Below are positions 1 through 8,570 of a stretch of DNA of 64,000 nt, piece by piece. Origin of the DNA: Deltaproteobacteria bacterium (GTDB lineage: Bacteria; UBA10199; JACPAL01; JAHFST01). Position 1 is the first letter of the stretch. The number at the start of each line of letters is the position of its first letter. The position numbers and the translations under genes are program-made. The stretch spans positions 62,001 to 126,000 of the forward strand of contig JAHFST010000004.1 in assembly GCA_023265625.1 (NCBI GenBank), written 5' to 3'. The notes below the pieces were generated by a model, which was not told where the DNA came from, made no database searches, and saw only the letters and a program-made list of their open reading frames with translations.

Positions 1-1
1 T

Positions 2-418
2 CCCGAAGAAATTTTTACCCGCAGCCGATTACAACCCAACATCCTTGCCCGGGGCCGCTGGCTGGCCGATAAAATTTCCTTTGCCCCCTCCTTGCTATCT
101 TCCGAACAAGTTGTCTGGGACATGCTGGAAGGAAGGGAGAGGTGGCGAGACACCGTGGCCACTTGGTTCCAAGGCCAGGGCCTCCCAACCGCCCTCTTCT
201 GGTGCCGTGAAACGGAACGTCTCCTCCCCCCGGAAAAACGTCCCGGCTTCTATGAATTTTTGTCTGTCATCGAAGGTTCAGTAGGAGCGGCGTTGCTCGA
301 GAGTTGCGGCCTCATGCCAGTCCATTACCGCGTCCAAGGAGGGATCGCCCCCCTCGATCCGGATTCATTTGAAACACGCATGAGAGAGCTCCAACATCGG
401 CGAAAAAGTTTTATTTGA
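2..418 (+). CDS. C-terminal part of an unrecognised protein
   Basis: The frame is open from the first complete codon of the window to a TGA, so the start lies upstream and about 138 residues are visible. An internal ATG at 92 is not needed as a start. I recognise no family. The visible part has Trp, Cys and Pro-rich stretches (an LFWCRETERLLPPEKRPGF motif near the middle) and ends in a basic tail. It is followed after 37 bases by a small ORF on the same strand and may be co-transcribed with it. No function is proposed. Confidence 0.55.
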   Translation, partial: PEEIFTRSRLQPNILARGRWLADKISFAPSLLSSEQVVWDMLEGRERWRDTVATWFQGQGLPTALFWCRETERLLPPEKRPGFYEFLSVIEGSVGAALLESCGLMPVHYRVQGGIAPLDPDSFETRMRELQHRRKSFI

Positions 419-455
419 TTGATCATCCAACTCACAAGAGTATGATGGCAATCTC

Positions 456-629
456 ATGCCCCTTTCTTTAAAAGAAAAGCACGCGGATCAAGAATGGATC
501 GAAAAGGGAGTCGACGTTTGGTTGATACGTGAGAATCTAAAGTTGACGTTTGAAGAACGCATTGCCCAACACGAAGATATGGTGCATCTCATCAATGAAT
601 TAAACGAAATTGGTCTCCAAAAAAAATAG
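456..629 (+). CDS. small hypothetical protein (57 aa)
   Basis: A 57-codon ORF starting at an ATG and ending TAG. The product has a VDVWLIRENLKLTFEERIAQHEDM segment (here split: WLIRENLKLT then FEERIAQHED) like small helical proteins that often accompany nucleotidyltransferase or toxin-antitoxin-like genes; that comparison is from memory and weak. The overlap is in a different frame from the next gene, whose preferred start lies 13 bases after this stop. The upstream truncated gene could be its partner. Confidence 0.4.
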   Translation: MPLSLKEKHADQEWIEKGVDVWLIRENLKLTFEERIAQHEDMVHLINELNEIGLQKK

Positions 630-642
630 AATAGCCCTTCTT

Positions 643-1155
643 ATGGAGAACCACCCTCCCACTCCGGAACGCGCCTACTGGAAAAAGTGCAATATCTGCA
701 AAAAAGAGATCGGTTTCGGCGCCGTCTATCACGTCTGCTCGGTCAGCACCTGCCGTGGGGAGCGGCTGGGGTTGGTGTTTTGTTCGGTCGATTGCTGGGA
801 CGGGCATTTGGGGGACGCCCGGCATCGGGATCCTTGGTCGGAGGAAAAACGCGCCCCCACTCAGGCAGAAACCTTGCCAGAGCACAAGACCAGCATTCCC
901 AACCAGGAACCACAACGCCGCATCGTCACGCCCTCCCCCGTGTCACAAGCTTCCCCCAAAAAAACCGAAGTGGAAACCCTGGTCGTCGTCTCACGGGTGA
1001 AGGACTTGATCCACGAGCAATCGGGCTTCAACACCAGCCAATGTGCCATTGACGCCTTGACCAAGGCCGTCATGCGCGAGTGCCAAAACGCCATCGAAAA
1101 CGCCCAGGTCAGCGGCCGAAAAACGGTCATGGGGCGGGATTTCCGAAAATCTTAG
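643..1155 (+). CDS. zinc-ribbon protein with C-terminal bacterial histone fold
   Basis: The product is 170 residues. Residues 16-61 carry Cys16, Cys19, Cys32, Cys37, Cys47, Cys51 and His55/His61, enough for one or two zinc-binding knuckles (CNICKK, CSVSTC, FCSVDCW). Residues about 70-108 are a Pro/Gln-rich linker. Residues 109-170 (LVVVSRVKDLIHE, IDALTKAVMRECQNAIENA, GRKTVMGRDF) match the pattern of bacterial histone-fold proteins: two helices, the long central helix and a terminal RKTV-x-x-x-D motif. I chose the ATG at 643 because the upstream one at 610 lies inside the preceding ORF. A nucleoid or nucleic-acid-binding role is inferred. A full-length family member, not a fragment. Confidence 0.75.
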   Translation: MENHPPTPERAYWKKCNICKKEIGFGAVYHVCSVSTCRGERLGLVFCSVDCWDGHLGDARHRDPWSEEKRAPTQAETLPEHKTSIPNQEPQRRIVTPSPVSQASPKKTEVETLVVVSRVKDLIHEQSGFNTSQCAIDALTKAVMRECQNAIENAQVSGRKTVMGRDFRKS

Positions 1156-1243
1156 GATTTTTCAACGAAATTTTCCCCTGATTATCCCCATAATAAACAA
1201 GCAACGTTTTTTAATGAAAGCCGATAATAAGAACTGAGGATTT

Positions 1244-2278
1244 ATGGTTACCCAGCCTATCGACTTTCAGCTGCATAAATCTCCCATCCAACCGGCGGAG
1301 GCTCATCTGCCTCGCTTGTATGTCACTGAGGGGTTGAGCCAAACCATTGGAGAGACCGCAAATGAGACTCTCGGAGAACAATGCCGCTTATTATCCCAAA
1401 TGGTCCAAATAGATCCATCCCACTCCCCATCCTCACAGTCTGCTATCCTCATGGGAAACCCATGGGAACTTCCGGAAATGGCAGCCATCCAAGGCTACCA
1501 CCCTCAGGGAGAAATCGACTACTTGTCTTCGATGTGCCACACAATTTTTTTAACTCTCGCACGGGGATGGCCTGTTCCCCTGCAAATCCTTGCTCTCTCT
1601 ACCGCCATCCACCGAGATACGTTGCCATGGATGACTATCCTATTACCCCAGGGTGCCCAATTAGTCTTGAACGGACAACATCCCATGGCCCTCACCCGAT
1701 CAACGCTACATAACAATATGTTCCACCATCCCGACAACATGCACCACCAAACACTTCCCAGGCCAAATGATATAAAGCCGCTCCAAAAAAATCATGCCTC
1801 CACCTTTTTTGATGGAAGTCTCTGGAACAATCCTGACGGGACAATGCCGGCTGGTGTCGCACTATTTGAGGCTTCTCACTACGCAAATTTCGCTCGGCTA
1901 CAAAAGTGGATGACGGACAACAAGGCCAAATCTGAAGGAAGCCGAGATGCGGCTTTTACCAGACATGTCGTCTTGGAAGCCGATGGTACTTGTAAAATCG
2001 ATTTTGGATTCGCCACCCTGTTTATGGAGTTGTCGGCCTGTTTTGCCAAATGGGTTTATTTTGATATGCTGTCAAATATACTACCAAGTGACGTTCATGT
2101 AGCCAATCAAACAATTTCGAGCCTCGTCAAGGCTGTAGGTTATATCACTAGTCCGATTTACAGAACTTATTTTGAACAAGCACGTATCACAATTCCCGAC
2201 TTTACCGATCCCAGGGCCATTGTCACTAAAGTCCCAAAAATAATAACAGAAATCATGTCCCTCGTTGCCGCAAAATGA
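1244..2278 (+). CDS. unrecognised 344-residue protein
   Basis: A complete ORF with a GAGGAT ribosome binding site seven bases before its ATG. No signal peptide or membrane segment is evident. The middle (about residues 150-185) is rich in His, Asn and Met (LHNNMFHHPDNMHHQ). Codon use and AT content differ from the neighbouring ettA and resemble the other orphan genes of the window (29714, 34198 minus). Its TGA lies at the edge of a GAAAACGGAGCAAAT sequence similar to the repeat at 58668. No domain is recognised and no function is proposed. Confidence 0.6.
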   Translation: MVTQPIDFQLHKSPIQPAEAHLPRLYVTEGLSQTIGETANETLGEQCRLLSQMVQIDPSHSPSSQSAILMGNPWELPEMAAIQGYHPQGEIDYLSSMCHTIFLTLARGWPVPLQILALSTAIHRDTLPWMTILLPQGAQLVLNGQHPMALTRSTLHNNMFHHPDNMHHQTLPRPNDIKPLQKNHASTFFDGSLWNNPDGTMPAGVALFEASHYANFARLQKWMTDNKAKSEGSRDAAFTRHVVLEADGTCKIDFGFATLFMELSACFAKWVYFDMLSNILPSDVHVANQTISSLVKAVGYITSPIYRTYFEQARITIPDFTDPRAIVTKVPKIITEIMSLVAAK

Positions 2279-2431
2279 AAACGGAGCAAATCAATAGATC
2301 GTTTTGCCGATCAGAAGTTCTCCATGACCGATGCCGTCTCGTTTAGCGTGATGGCAGCCCAGGACCTCACCCAGGCCTTCACCTTTGATCATCACTTTGA
2401 AGTGGCGGGGTTTATTCGCTTCACTTTTTGA
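2279..2431 (+). pseudogene. remnant of a PIN-domain (VapC-like) toxin, C-terminal end
   Basis: Reading from just after the previous stop, the frame encodes DRFADQKFSMTDAVSFSVM, then DLTQAFTFDHHFEVAGF, and ends TGA at 2429-2431. That is the typical end of a PIN-domain ribonuclease: the FSMTDAVSFSVM helix with the third acidic residue, and the TFDHHF motif with the fourth. The N-terminal two thirds, including the first catalytic Asp, are missing and no start or ribosome binding site is visible. It is therefore read as gene debris left from a VapBC module. Confidence 0.7.
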
Positions 2432-2630
2432 AGCAATTAAGGTGATCAATCGCCTACTGGATACCGCTCCGGAAGGATTTTTAGGGGGACTGACCACTCG
2501 AAAGTATGTCGCCATGACCAAGACCAGCCGGGCAACCGCTTATCGGGAGATGAAAGATTTGGTGCAAAAGAAGATCCTCGTTCCCAATGCCTCCGGCGGG
2601 CGGAGCACAAGTTATAAGCTTGATTTCTGA
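2432..2630 (+). pseudogene. remnant of a Fic-family protein, C-terminal winged helix
   Basis: The segment encodes EAIKVINRLLDTAPEGFLGG, LTTRKYVAMTKTSRATAYR and [20 protein letters not shown], the winged-helix tail that follows the Fic domain in many Fic/DOC proteins (a GLTTRKY...TSRATA...DL pattern). The catalytic HPFxxGNGR motif and everything else upstream are absent. The open frame formally begins at an ATG at 2385 inside the preceding PIN remnant. I read this as a fragment, though a short stand-alone winged-helix protein cannot be excluded. Confidence 0.6.
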
Positions 2631-2658
2631 TAGCGTATTCCTTTACAAACTTTCTCCA

Positions 2659-4332
2659 ATGGCCGAACAGATCATTTACACCATGAAAGGGGTCGGGAAG
2701 GTCGTGCCCCCCAAGCGGGAGATCCTCAAGGACATCTACCTTTCTTTTTTTTATGGCGCCAAGATCGGGATCCTCGGGCTGAACGGTTCCGGGAAGAGCA
2801 CGCTGCTCCGGATCATGGCGGGGATCGATCAAGACTATGTCGGGGAAGTCTTGCCCTCCAAGGGGTACAGCATCGGGATCCTGGAACAAGAGCCCCAGCT
2901 CGACCCGAGCAAGACCGTTCAGCAGATCGTCGAAGAAGGCGCCCACGAGACCATTGCCTTGCTCAAGCAATATGAATCGATCAACAACCGCTTCGCCGAA
3001 AATCCTGATCCTGACACGATGGAGAAGTTGATCTCCCAACAGGCCGAGGTGCAAGAAAAATTGGAAAAACTCAATGCCTGGGACCTGCAGAGTCGGTTGG
3101 ACTTGGCGATGGATGCCCTGCGCTGCCCTGCCCCCGAAACCTCTGTGGGCAAACTCTCCGGCGGGGAGAAAAGACGCGTGGCCTTGTGCCGTCTGCTGTT
3201 GACGGAACCGGACATCCTATTGCTCGACGAACCCACCAACCATTTGGATGCGGAATCGGTCCAATGGCTGGAGCGGCATCTGCAACAATACAAAGGCACC
3301 GTCATCGCGGTGACGCATGACCGGTATTTTCTCGATAACGTCGCCGGTTGGATCCTGGAACTCGACCGCGGGCATGGGATCCCCTGGAAGGGCAATTACT
3401 CCTCCTGGTTGGAACAAAAGCAGCAACGACTCCAGACCGAAGAAAAATCCGATCTCAAACGCCAAAAGGTCTTGGAGCGAGAGCTGGAATGGATCCGAAT
3501 GGCCCCGAAGGCCCGCCATGCCAAGAGTAAGGCCCGTATCTCTTCTTATGAACAGATGCTCTCTGAAGAACATGAAAAGCGCTCGCAGGACCTGGAAATT
3601 TTTGTCCCGGCCGGGCCACGTTTAGGAGAATTGGTCATCGAGGCCAATCAGGTCTCCAAGGCCTTTGGGGACAATCTGCTCTACGAAAATTTGAGTTTTA
3701 AATTGCCCCAAGGCGGCATCATCGGAATTATCGGGCCCAACGGCGCCGGCAAGACCACGCTATTTAAGATGATCATGGATCTGGAAAAACCGGACAAGGG
3801 GACCTTCCGTGTCGGTCCTACGGTCAAGCTGGGCTACAGTCATCAAGAACGCGATCTGCCCGCGGATAAAACTCTCTGGGAGCTCATCTCCGGTGGGCTG
3901 GACATTATCAAGATCGGGAATCGCGAGATCAACTCACGGGCCTATGTGGCCCGTTTCAATTTTTCCGGAACCGATCAACAAAAGAAGCTGGGCGTCCTCT
4001 CCGGGGGCGAACGAAACCGCGTGCAATTGGCCCTCACCCTCAAAGAAGGCGTCAATGTCCTGTTGCTCGATGAACCCACCAACGATTTGGACGTCAACAC
4101 CATCCGGGCCCTGGAAGAGGCCTTGCAGAACTTTGCCGGTTGTGCGGTGATCATCAGCCATGACCGCTGGTTTTTGGACCGGGTCGCAACACATATCCTA
4201 GCTTTTGAGGGGGAGAGTCAGGTCACCTGGTTTGACGGGAATTATTCGGAATATGAAGAAGATCGCAAGCGACGCTTGGGCATCGCCGCGGATCAGCCGC
4301 ATCGGATACATTTTAAGAAGTTGAAGAGATAA
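2659..4332 (+). CDS. ettA: energy-dependent translational throttle protein EttA (ABC-F)
   Basis: This 557-residue protein matches EttA (555 residues in E. coli) end to end. It begins [19 protein letters not shown], as the family does, which is why the ATG at 2659 was preferred to the one at 2587. It has two ABC domains (Walker [10 protein letters not shown] near residue 40 and GPNGAGKTT near 357; signatures [10 protein letters not shown] and [10 protein letters not shown]; Walker B ending in [10 protein letters not shown] and [10 protein letters not shown]) joined by the basic linker that touches P-site tRNA. It has no membrane segments and gates the first elongation cycle by sensing ATP/ADP on the ribosome. 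Its TAA overlaps the first bases of a palindromic repeat. Confidence 0.95.
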   Translation: MAEQIIYTMKGVGKVVPPKREILKDIYLSFFYGAKIGILGLNGSGKSTLLRIMAGIDQDYVGEVLPSKGYSIGILEQEPQLDPSKTVQQIVEEGAHETIALLKQYESINNRFAENPDPDTMEKLISQQAEVQEKLEKLNAWDLQSRLDLAMDALRCPAPETSVGKLSGGEKRRVALCRLLLTEPDILLLDEPTNHLDAESVQWLERHLQQYKGTVIAVTHDRYFLDNVAGWILELDRGHGIPWKGNYSSWLEQKQQRLQTEEKSDLKRQKVLERELEWIRMAPKARHAKSKARISSYEQMLSEEHEKRSQDLEIFVPAGPRLGELVIEANQVSKAFGDNLLYENLSFKLPQGGIIGIIGPNGAGKTTLFKMIMDLEKPDKGTFRVGPTVKLGYSHQERDLPADKTLWELISGGLDIIKIGNREINSRAYVARFNFSGTDQQKKLGVLSGGERNRVQLALTLKEGVNVLLLDEPTNDLDVNTIRALEEALQNFAGCAVIISHDRWFLDRVATHILAFEGESQVTWFDGNYSEYEEDRKRRLGIAADQPHRIHFKKLKR

Positions 4333-4418
4333 CACCCCCCAGCCCCCTCTTACATTAAGAGGGGGAGACTACAGAGCCTTTCCCCCCTCTTAATGTAAGA
4401 GGGGGGTTGGGGGGTGTT
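4331..4418. repeat. C/T-rich double-hairpin repeat, copy B1
   Basis: The sequence runs AACACCCCCCAGCCCCCTCT through two hairpins (TCTTACATTAAGA and its inverted copy TCTTAATGTAAGA) to TTGGGGGGTGTT, so its two ends are inverted copies of each other. It fills most of the ettA-hisF gap. The AA of the ettA stop codon TAA is the first two bases of the repeat. Similar copies lie at 15383-15470 and 48658-48763. Confidence 0.9.
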
Positions 4419-4434
4419 AAGGAGATAGCATAAT

Positions 4435-5199
4435 ATGCTCACCAAACGAATCATCCCCTGCTTAGACGTCCGTGACGGCCGAGTCGTCAAAGGCACGAAG
4501 TTCCTGAGTCTTCGTGACGCCGGAGATCCGGTCCTGGTCGCGGAACAATACGACACCCTTGGGGCCGATGAGCTGATCTTTTTGGACATCACCGCCTCCC
4601 ATGAAAAACGCAGCACCATCCTGGATGTCGTGGAAAAAACCGCCGAGAAGGTCTTTATGCCGCTCACCGTGGGAGGGGGCATTCGGTCGCTGCAGGATAT
4701 CCGTGACTTGCTCAATGCCGGGGCCGACAAGGTCTCGATCAATACAACGGCGGTCACCCATCCAGACCTAGTGCAAAAGGCGACCGAAAAATTTGGCAGT
4801 CAGTGTATCGTCGTGGCGATTGACGCGAAACGGGTGCCTAAGGCAAAGAAAAAATGGCGTGTCTACACTCATGGCGGACGTCAATCCACTCGGTTCGACG
4901 CCGTCCAATGGGCTAAGAAGATGGAAAGTTTTGGCGCCGGGGAAATCCTTTTGACGAGCATGGACGCCGATGGTACCAAGGTCGGGTACGACCTAGCCTT
5001 GACCCGGGCGGTCTCCGAGGCGGTGGGCGTCCCGGTGATCGCCTCCGGCGGGGCGGGAAATCCGCATCATATTTTGGAAGCGTTTGATAAGGGTGGGGCG
5101 AGCGCCGCGTTGGCGGCCAGCATTTTTCATTTTAGGGAGTTTAGTATCGCGGAGGTAAAAGAATATTTATGGCAACACGACATACCCGTGCGTTTGTAG
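4435..5199 (+). CDS. hisF: imidazole glycerol phosphate synthase, cyclase subunit HisF
   Basis: A 254-residue TIM-barrel protein of normal length. It makes IGP and AICAR from PRFAR with ammonia from HisH, in the cytoplasm. Visible marks are [15 protein letters not shown] at residues 5-19 with the catalytic Asp11, [15 protein letters not shown], the second catalytic Asp in AIDAKR (near 130), and VIASGGAG. An AAGGAG ribosome binding site precedes the ATG. HisI follows two genes later, so part of the His pathway is gathered here; hisH and hisA are not in the window. The TAG stop is part of a TGTAGGGG repeat. Confidence 0.96.
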   Translation: MLTKRIIPCLDVRDGRVVKGTKFLSLRDAGDPVLVAEQYDTLGADELIFLDITASHEKRSTILDVVEKTAEKVFMPLTVGGGIRSLQDIRDLLNAGADKVSINTTAVTHPDLVQKATEKFGSQCIVVAIDAKRVPKAKKKWRVYTHGGRQSTRFDAVQWAKKMESFGAGEILLTSMDADGTKVGYDLALTRAVSEAVGVPVIASGGAGNPHHILEAFDKGGASAALAASIFHFREFSIAEVKEYLWQHDIPVRL

Positions 5200-5248
5200 G
5201 GGCAGACCCATGTGTCTGCCCGGGCGGCCACACGGGGCCGCCCCTACA
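5195..5248. repeat. TGTAGGGG palindromic repeat, copy A1
   Basis: Starts TGTAGGGGCAGACCCATGTG and ends GGGGCCGCCCCTACA. It consists of two adjacent GC-rich palindromes between inverted ends. The hisF stop codon TAG is bases 3-5 of the element. Confidence 0.9.
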
Positions 5249-5327
5249 TAAAACCATTGTTGTTATTTTATTGTTTTTTTCTATTGGAATAGGCCACGAC
5301 CTCATCGGTCGGGAAAGGAAGAAGGTC

Positions 5328-5822
5328 ATGAGCAAGTCATTTAAGGAACCAACCGTATCGACGGTCGATGGGAATAAAAAATATCTCGCCGATATCAAGA
5401 CAGACAAGGGGGAGATTGTTGTGGAACTCTTCGCCAAAGAGGCCCCTCTCTCGGTGACCAACTTTAAACAGCTGGCCGACGGCGGCTTTTACAACGGGCT
5501 GACCTTCCACCGAGTCGTCCCTAATTTTGTGATTCAAGGGGGAGACCCCGAAGGAACCGGTCGTGGTGGGCCTGGCTACACAGTCCCTGCCGAGATCAGC
5601 TCCCACAAGCATATCTTGGGGGCCTTGGCCTGGGCGCGTCTGGGTGACGAGGTCAATCCGGAGAAACGTTCCAGTGGAAGCCAATTTTATATCACGCTCG
5701 CCCCGACCCCGTTTCTGGATGGGGGCTACACGGTGTTTGGCCAGACCGTTAAAGGCATCGAGGTGGTGCAAAAGATCGCGCAGGGGGATAAGATTATTTC
5801 GGTAACGGTAAAATCTGAATAA
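5328..5822 (+). CDS. cyclophilin-type peptidyl-prolyl cis-trans isomerase
   Basis: A 164-residue cyclophilin with the core motifs [19 protein letters not shown] (catalytic Arg in FHRVV), [25 protein letters not shown] and YTVFG. I chose the ATG at 5328, which has a GGAAAGGAAGAAGG ribosome binding region, over the longer frame that runs back into repeat A1. From that start there is no signal peptide, so the enzyme should be cytoplasmic. A start further upstream would add a hydrophobic stretch ([14 protein letters not shown]) that could be a signal sequence, so periplasmic export remains a minor possibility. Its place between hisF and hisI says little about its clients. Confidence 0.92.
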   Translation: MSKSFKEPTVSTVDGNKKYLADIKTDKGEIVVELFAKEAPLSVTNFKQLADGGFYNGLTFHRVVPNFVIQGGDPEGTGRGGPGYTVPAEISSHKHILGALAWARLGDEVNPEKRSSGSQFYITLAPTPFLDGGYTVFGQTVKGIEVVQKIAQGDKIISVTVKSE

Positions 5823-5832
5823 CGATGGTGAT

Positions 5833-5899
5833 TGTAGGGGCAGCCCTATGTGGCTGCCCGGGCAACCACGGAGGGCGGCCACGCAGGGCCGCCCCTACA
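5833..5899. repeat. TGTAGGGG palindromic repeat, copy A2
   Basis: Begins TGTAGGGGCAGCCCTATGTG and ends GGGCCGCCCCTACA, with two internal palindromes. It fills the gap between the cyclophilin gene and hisI and stops 10 bases before the hisI ATG, so it lies in the leader and may fold next to the ribosome binding site. Confidence 0.9.
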
Positions 5900-5909
5900 G
5901 GGACAATTT

Positions 5910-6290
5910 ATGGATTTTTTAAAAGACCTAAAATTCGACGATAAAGGCTTGATCCCGGCGGTCGTGCAAGACGCCACCAACGGCGAAATCCTCATGGTCG
6001 CCTACATGAACGACCAGGCCGTCAAACAAACCATCGAAAGCGGCCTCGTCACCCTTTGGTCCCGGTCGCGGCAAAAATATTGGGTCAAGGGGGAAAGCTC
6101 CGGTCATACCCAAACCGTGAAGGAAGTTTTTTATGATTGTGACGGTGACACCTTGCTCATCAAGGTGGAACAAAAGGTGGCCGCCTGCCATGAAGGTTAT
6201 CGCAGCTGTTTCTTTCGTAAGGTAGAAAATGGGGTTGGAAAAATTATCGCCAAGCCGCTTTTTGATCCCAAGAAGACGTATGACAAATAG
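5910..6290 (+). CDS. hisI: phosphoribosyl-AMP cyclohydrolase HisI
   Basis: This 126-residue protein opens the adenine ring of PR-AMP in His biosynthesis. It shows the family hallmarks EILMVAYMN, TLWSRSRQKYWVKGESSGH, the metal-binding YDCDGDTLLIK and the Cys-containing AACHEGYRSCFFR. Only the HisI domain is present; a HisE pyrophosphohydrolase domain is absent. The ATG at 5910 starts the normal N-terminus (FLKDLKFDDKGLIPAV), whereas the upstream ATG at 5850 would translate repeat A2. The end overlaps the HIT gene by 11 bases. Confidence 0.95.
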   Translation: MDFLKDLKFDDKGLIPAVVQDATNGEILMVAYMNDQAVKQTIESGLVTLWSRSRQKYWVKGESSGHTQTVKEVFYDCDGDTLLIKVEQKVAACHEGYRSCFFRKVENGVGKIIAKPLFDPKKTYDK

Positions 6291-6618
6291 CGAATGCTTA
6301 TTCTGCAAGATCGTCCAAAATGAAATCCCGGCCAAACGGGTGGCAGAATCGGATCGGGCCCTCGCCTTCAACGACATCAACCCCCAAGCCCCGACCCATG
6401 TGTTGATTATCCCCAAGCAGCACACCTCACAGGTCAGTGATCTCGCCAACATGGAGGTCATCGCCGACCTTTATCAACTCGCCGCAAAAATTGCCCGCGA
6501 TCAGGGATTAAAAGATTACCGCCTGGTGACCAACAACGGCGCCGGGGCGGGCCAGTCGGTCTTTCACATCCATCTGCATCTCTTGGGAGGACGCCCCTTT
6601 TCCTGGCCTCCGGGGTGA
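6280..6618 (+). CDS. HIT family hydrolase (HINT-like)
   Basis: The product is 112 residues with CLFCKIVQNEIPAKRV near the N-terminus (a Cys pair that often binds zinc), FNDINPQAPTHVLIIPKQH in the middle and the catalytic histidine triad in HIHLHLLGGR. This is the usual HINT layout, expected to hydrolyse purine nucleoside phosphoramidates. Its ATG lies inside the last codons of hisI, which implies translational coupling. Confidence 0.93.
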   Translation: MTNSECLFCKIVQNEIPAKRVAESDRALAFNDINPQAPTHVLIIPKQHTSQVSDLANMEVIADLYQLAAKIARDQGLKDYRLVTNNGAGAGQSVFHIHLHLLGGRPFSWPPG

Positions 6619-6628
6619 CATGATAAAG

Positions 6629-6700
6629 ATCGGTGAGCGAAGTCGAACCATCACTAAACAGGACATAAAAGAGATGGTTCGACAAGCTCACCGATATTTT
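6629..6700. terminator. long hairpin between convergent genes, probable bidirectional terminator
   Basis: ATCGGTGAGCGAAGTCGAAC on the left is matched by GGTTCGACAAGCTCACCGAT on the right, an imperfect stem of about 22 base pairs, followed by a T-rich run on the plus strand. It separates the HIT gene from the minus-strand gene ending at 6733. The GTTCGACAAGCTCACC form is also common as a dispersed repeat in other genomes. Confidence 0.6.
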
Positions 6701-6732
6701 TTCTAGTTCAGTCCCTATCTTTAGCTCAGCCC

Positions 6733-8157
6733 CTATCTTTGGAGCAAAAGAGAATTAATCAAATAATAGAGCAAAAATCCAACCGTAGAAAAACAAACAA
6801 AGTAAGTCAGGATCACAAACCACTTAGGATGCTGTTTCCAATTTCGCTGGTTCATGACCAAGCGATACCAGGGGACAAAACCGGGGACGATCTCGGTATC
6901 ATAACCTGCCGTGCGACGGCGTTTTTTGCCAAACAGTCCCAAGAAACCCGCCAGCCCTGACCCGGCACTCGCCTCCCTGCGGTCCACGAGAGCAATTATT
7001 TCCGGCCGGGCGTCTTTGGGCTGAACCGCCGTGCGCCAGTTCAGATCGAGGGCCTGAGACGCCATCTGTTCCGCCCGGCTAGAGAGGGCCATGCCTTGGC
7101 CAATCCGCCGCATCGCCTCGGCAACACCCTTATCATCGCCATTGGCCATCGCCTCGCCCAATTCAAACCTCAGTTGCTCCACCGTCATCCCCAACTCCTG
7201 ACTGACTGCAAGCAACAATTCCGGACGCACGATTTGATGGGACAGGGAGAGGTAAGTCAGATCTGCCCCGCCGGCCATCTCCGCGAGCAACGTTTGCCCG
7301 ATGGCATCACCCGGAAGCAGGGTTGCCAATTGCTGCAAGAGGGTCTGCCCCTTTAATTCCATCCGGGCAAACTTCTCCACCCGGCCGTTGGCCAGGGTGA
7401 GATCGGAAACCAAGGTCCCTGCCAATAAGAGTTGCTCCTGCAAATTGGCCGGCAGTTTTTGCAGCTTCTGCCCGTCCTTGGTTACAAAATTGAACAGTCC
7501 CCGAAAAACGGCCGCCTTGATCTCAGCCAGTTTGGATTTCTTTTCTTGGGCCAGAGGCGAGGTCTTGAGAAAGAATTTTTGCTGCTGTTCCTCCGTCTTC
7601 ATCGCAAAACTCTGCTTCCCCTCCGGCAGGGTCTGCTCCCCCATCGATAAACCACCTTCGTAACGGGCCAAAAAAACTTTTTCAAAAAGAGACAGGCCTT
7701 TTTCCGATCCCGACTTGGCAAAAGGCTTCCCCTTTTCATCCAAGGTCTTTTTGAGTTCCTGTTTGATGGAATCGGGGAGGATCTCGGCAGGCAATTTCTG
7801 GGCACCCCCAAGCTCTGTCGCCTCTCCTTGAAAGAGGCTATGAAGCAACGCCTGCCCTTCCGGCGATACCCCCTCTTGTTGTGTTTGATGATCCGCCTTC
7901 GAGGCCAATTCATACCCCTTACCCGCACGGAAATTGAGCAGACCCTTGAGGTTGCGAATCACTTCATTCAGGGTCTTTGGGGTGTAACGATCCAACAACC
8001 CCGAAATATCCCCGCCTTTCTGACCTCTTGCCTCTTTGCCTCTGGCCTGTTCGCCTTTTGCTTCTGACGTCTCTCGAGACCGTTCACTGGCGGCAGGCCG
8101 TCCCGCAGGCGGGGCAGCGGGTGTCTGGGGGCGTTGGGTGGGGATCCGATCACTCAT
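6733..8157 (-). CDS. unrecognised 474-residue protein with C-terminal membrane anchor
   Basis: The N-terminal 50 residues are Pro, Arg, Gly and Lys rich and look disordered. A helical, Leu/Gln/Glu-rich body follows (about residues 50-400), then a basic FGKKRRR segment, and a single hydrophobic helix (WFVILTYFVCFSTVGFLLYYLI) ends the protein. It therefore looks like a cytoplasmic domain anchored by its tail. It has no signal peptide and I recognise no enzyme motif. It diverges from acpS, with 74 bases between the starts. Confidence 0.65.
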   Translation of the reverse strand: MSDRIPTQRPQTPAAPPAGRPAASERSRETSEAKGEQARGKEARGQKGGDISGLLDRYTPKTLNEVIRNLKGLLNFRAGKGYELASKADHQTQQEGVSPEGQALLHSLFQGEATELGGAQKLPAEILPDSIKQELKKTLDEKGKPFAKSGSEKGLSLFEKVFLARYEGGLSMGEQTLPEGKQSFAMKTEEQQQKFFLKTSPLAQEKKSKLAEIKAAVFRGLFNFVTKDGQKLQKLPANLQEQLLLAGTLVSDLTLANGRVEKFARMELKGQTLLQQLATLLPGDAIGQTLLAEMAGGADLTYLSLSHQIVRPELLLAVSQELGMTVEQLRFELGEAMANGDDKGVAEAMRRIGQGMALSSRAEQMASQALDLNWRTAVQPKDARPEIIALVDRREASAGSGLAGFLGLFGKKRRRTAGYDTEIVPGFVPWYRLVMNQRNWKQHPKWFVILTYFVCFSTVGFLLYYLINSLLLQR

Positions 8158-8231
8158 GATTCACAATATACCTGATTACGGGCCGTTCGGCCAGCTTGAC
8201 TTCCCCCCTGTTCTTATGGTCATCCATTTGT

Positions 8232-8570
8232 ATGATTGGTATCGACCTGGTGGAAATACCCCGAATGCGTGAGGCCCTGAAAAATCCGCGGTTTCGTGAG
8301 CGCGTTTTTTCCAGTGAGGAGCGACACTATTGTGATTCTAAAGTGGACCCCACCCCCCACTACGCCGCACGTTTCGCCGCCAAGGAGGCCTTCATCAAGG
8401 CGACCGGTGGTAAAATGGGACTCTTTGCTGGCATGAGCTCTGTAACGGTTTTCCACAACCCCCAAGGGCAACCGCGCTTAAAATTACCGACCAAGTGGAA
8501 AATCCGTAAACCAGAAATTTCCCTAACTCATACCAAAGAATATGCAGCGGCTGTATGCTTGATACCCTAA
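8232..8570 (+). CDS. acpS: holo-[acyl-carrier-protein] synthase AcpS
   Basis: A 112-residue phosphopantetheinyl transferase that moves 4'-phosphopantetheine from CoA to acyl carrier protein. The family signatures are MIGIDLVEIPRM at the N-terminus (metal-binding Asp5) and ARFAAKEAFIKATGG (metal-binding Glu in AAKEA), with SLTHTKEYAAA near the end. The ATG at 8232 gives exactly the family N-terminus. Its stop overlaps the start of the glycosyltransferase gene by one base (TAATG). Confidence 0.94.
   Translation: MIGIDLVEIPRMREALKNPRFRERVFSSEERHYCDSKVDPTPHYAARFAAKEAFIKATGGKMGLFAGMSSVTVFHNPQGQPRLKLPTKWKIRKPEISLTHTKEYAAAVCLIP

Noticed and set aside
5169-5327. N-terminal extension giving the cyclophilin a signal-like segment
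   Set aside because: It would translate repeat A1; the ATG at 5328 has a far better ribosome binding site and the family start.
5195-5899. Repeated GC-rich palindromes as a CRISPR array
   Set aside because: The copies are hundreds to thousands of bases apart with genes between them, and have no spacers or cas genes.
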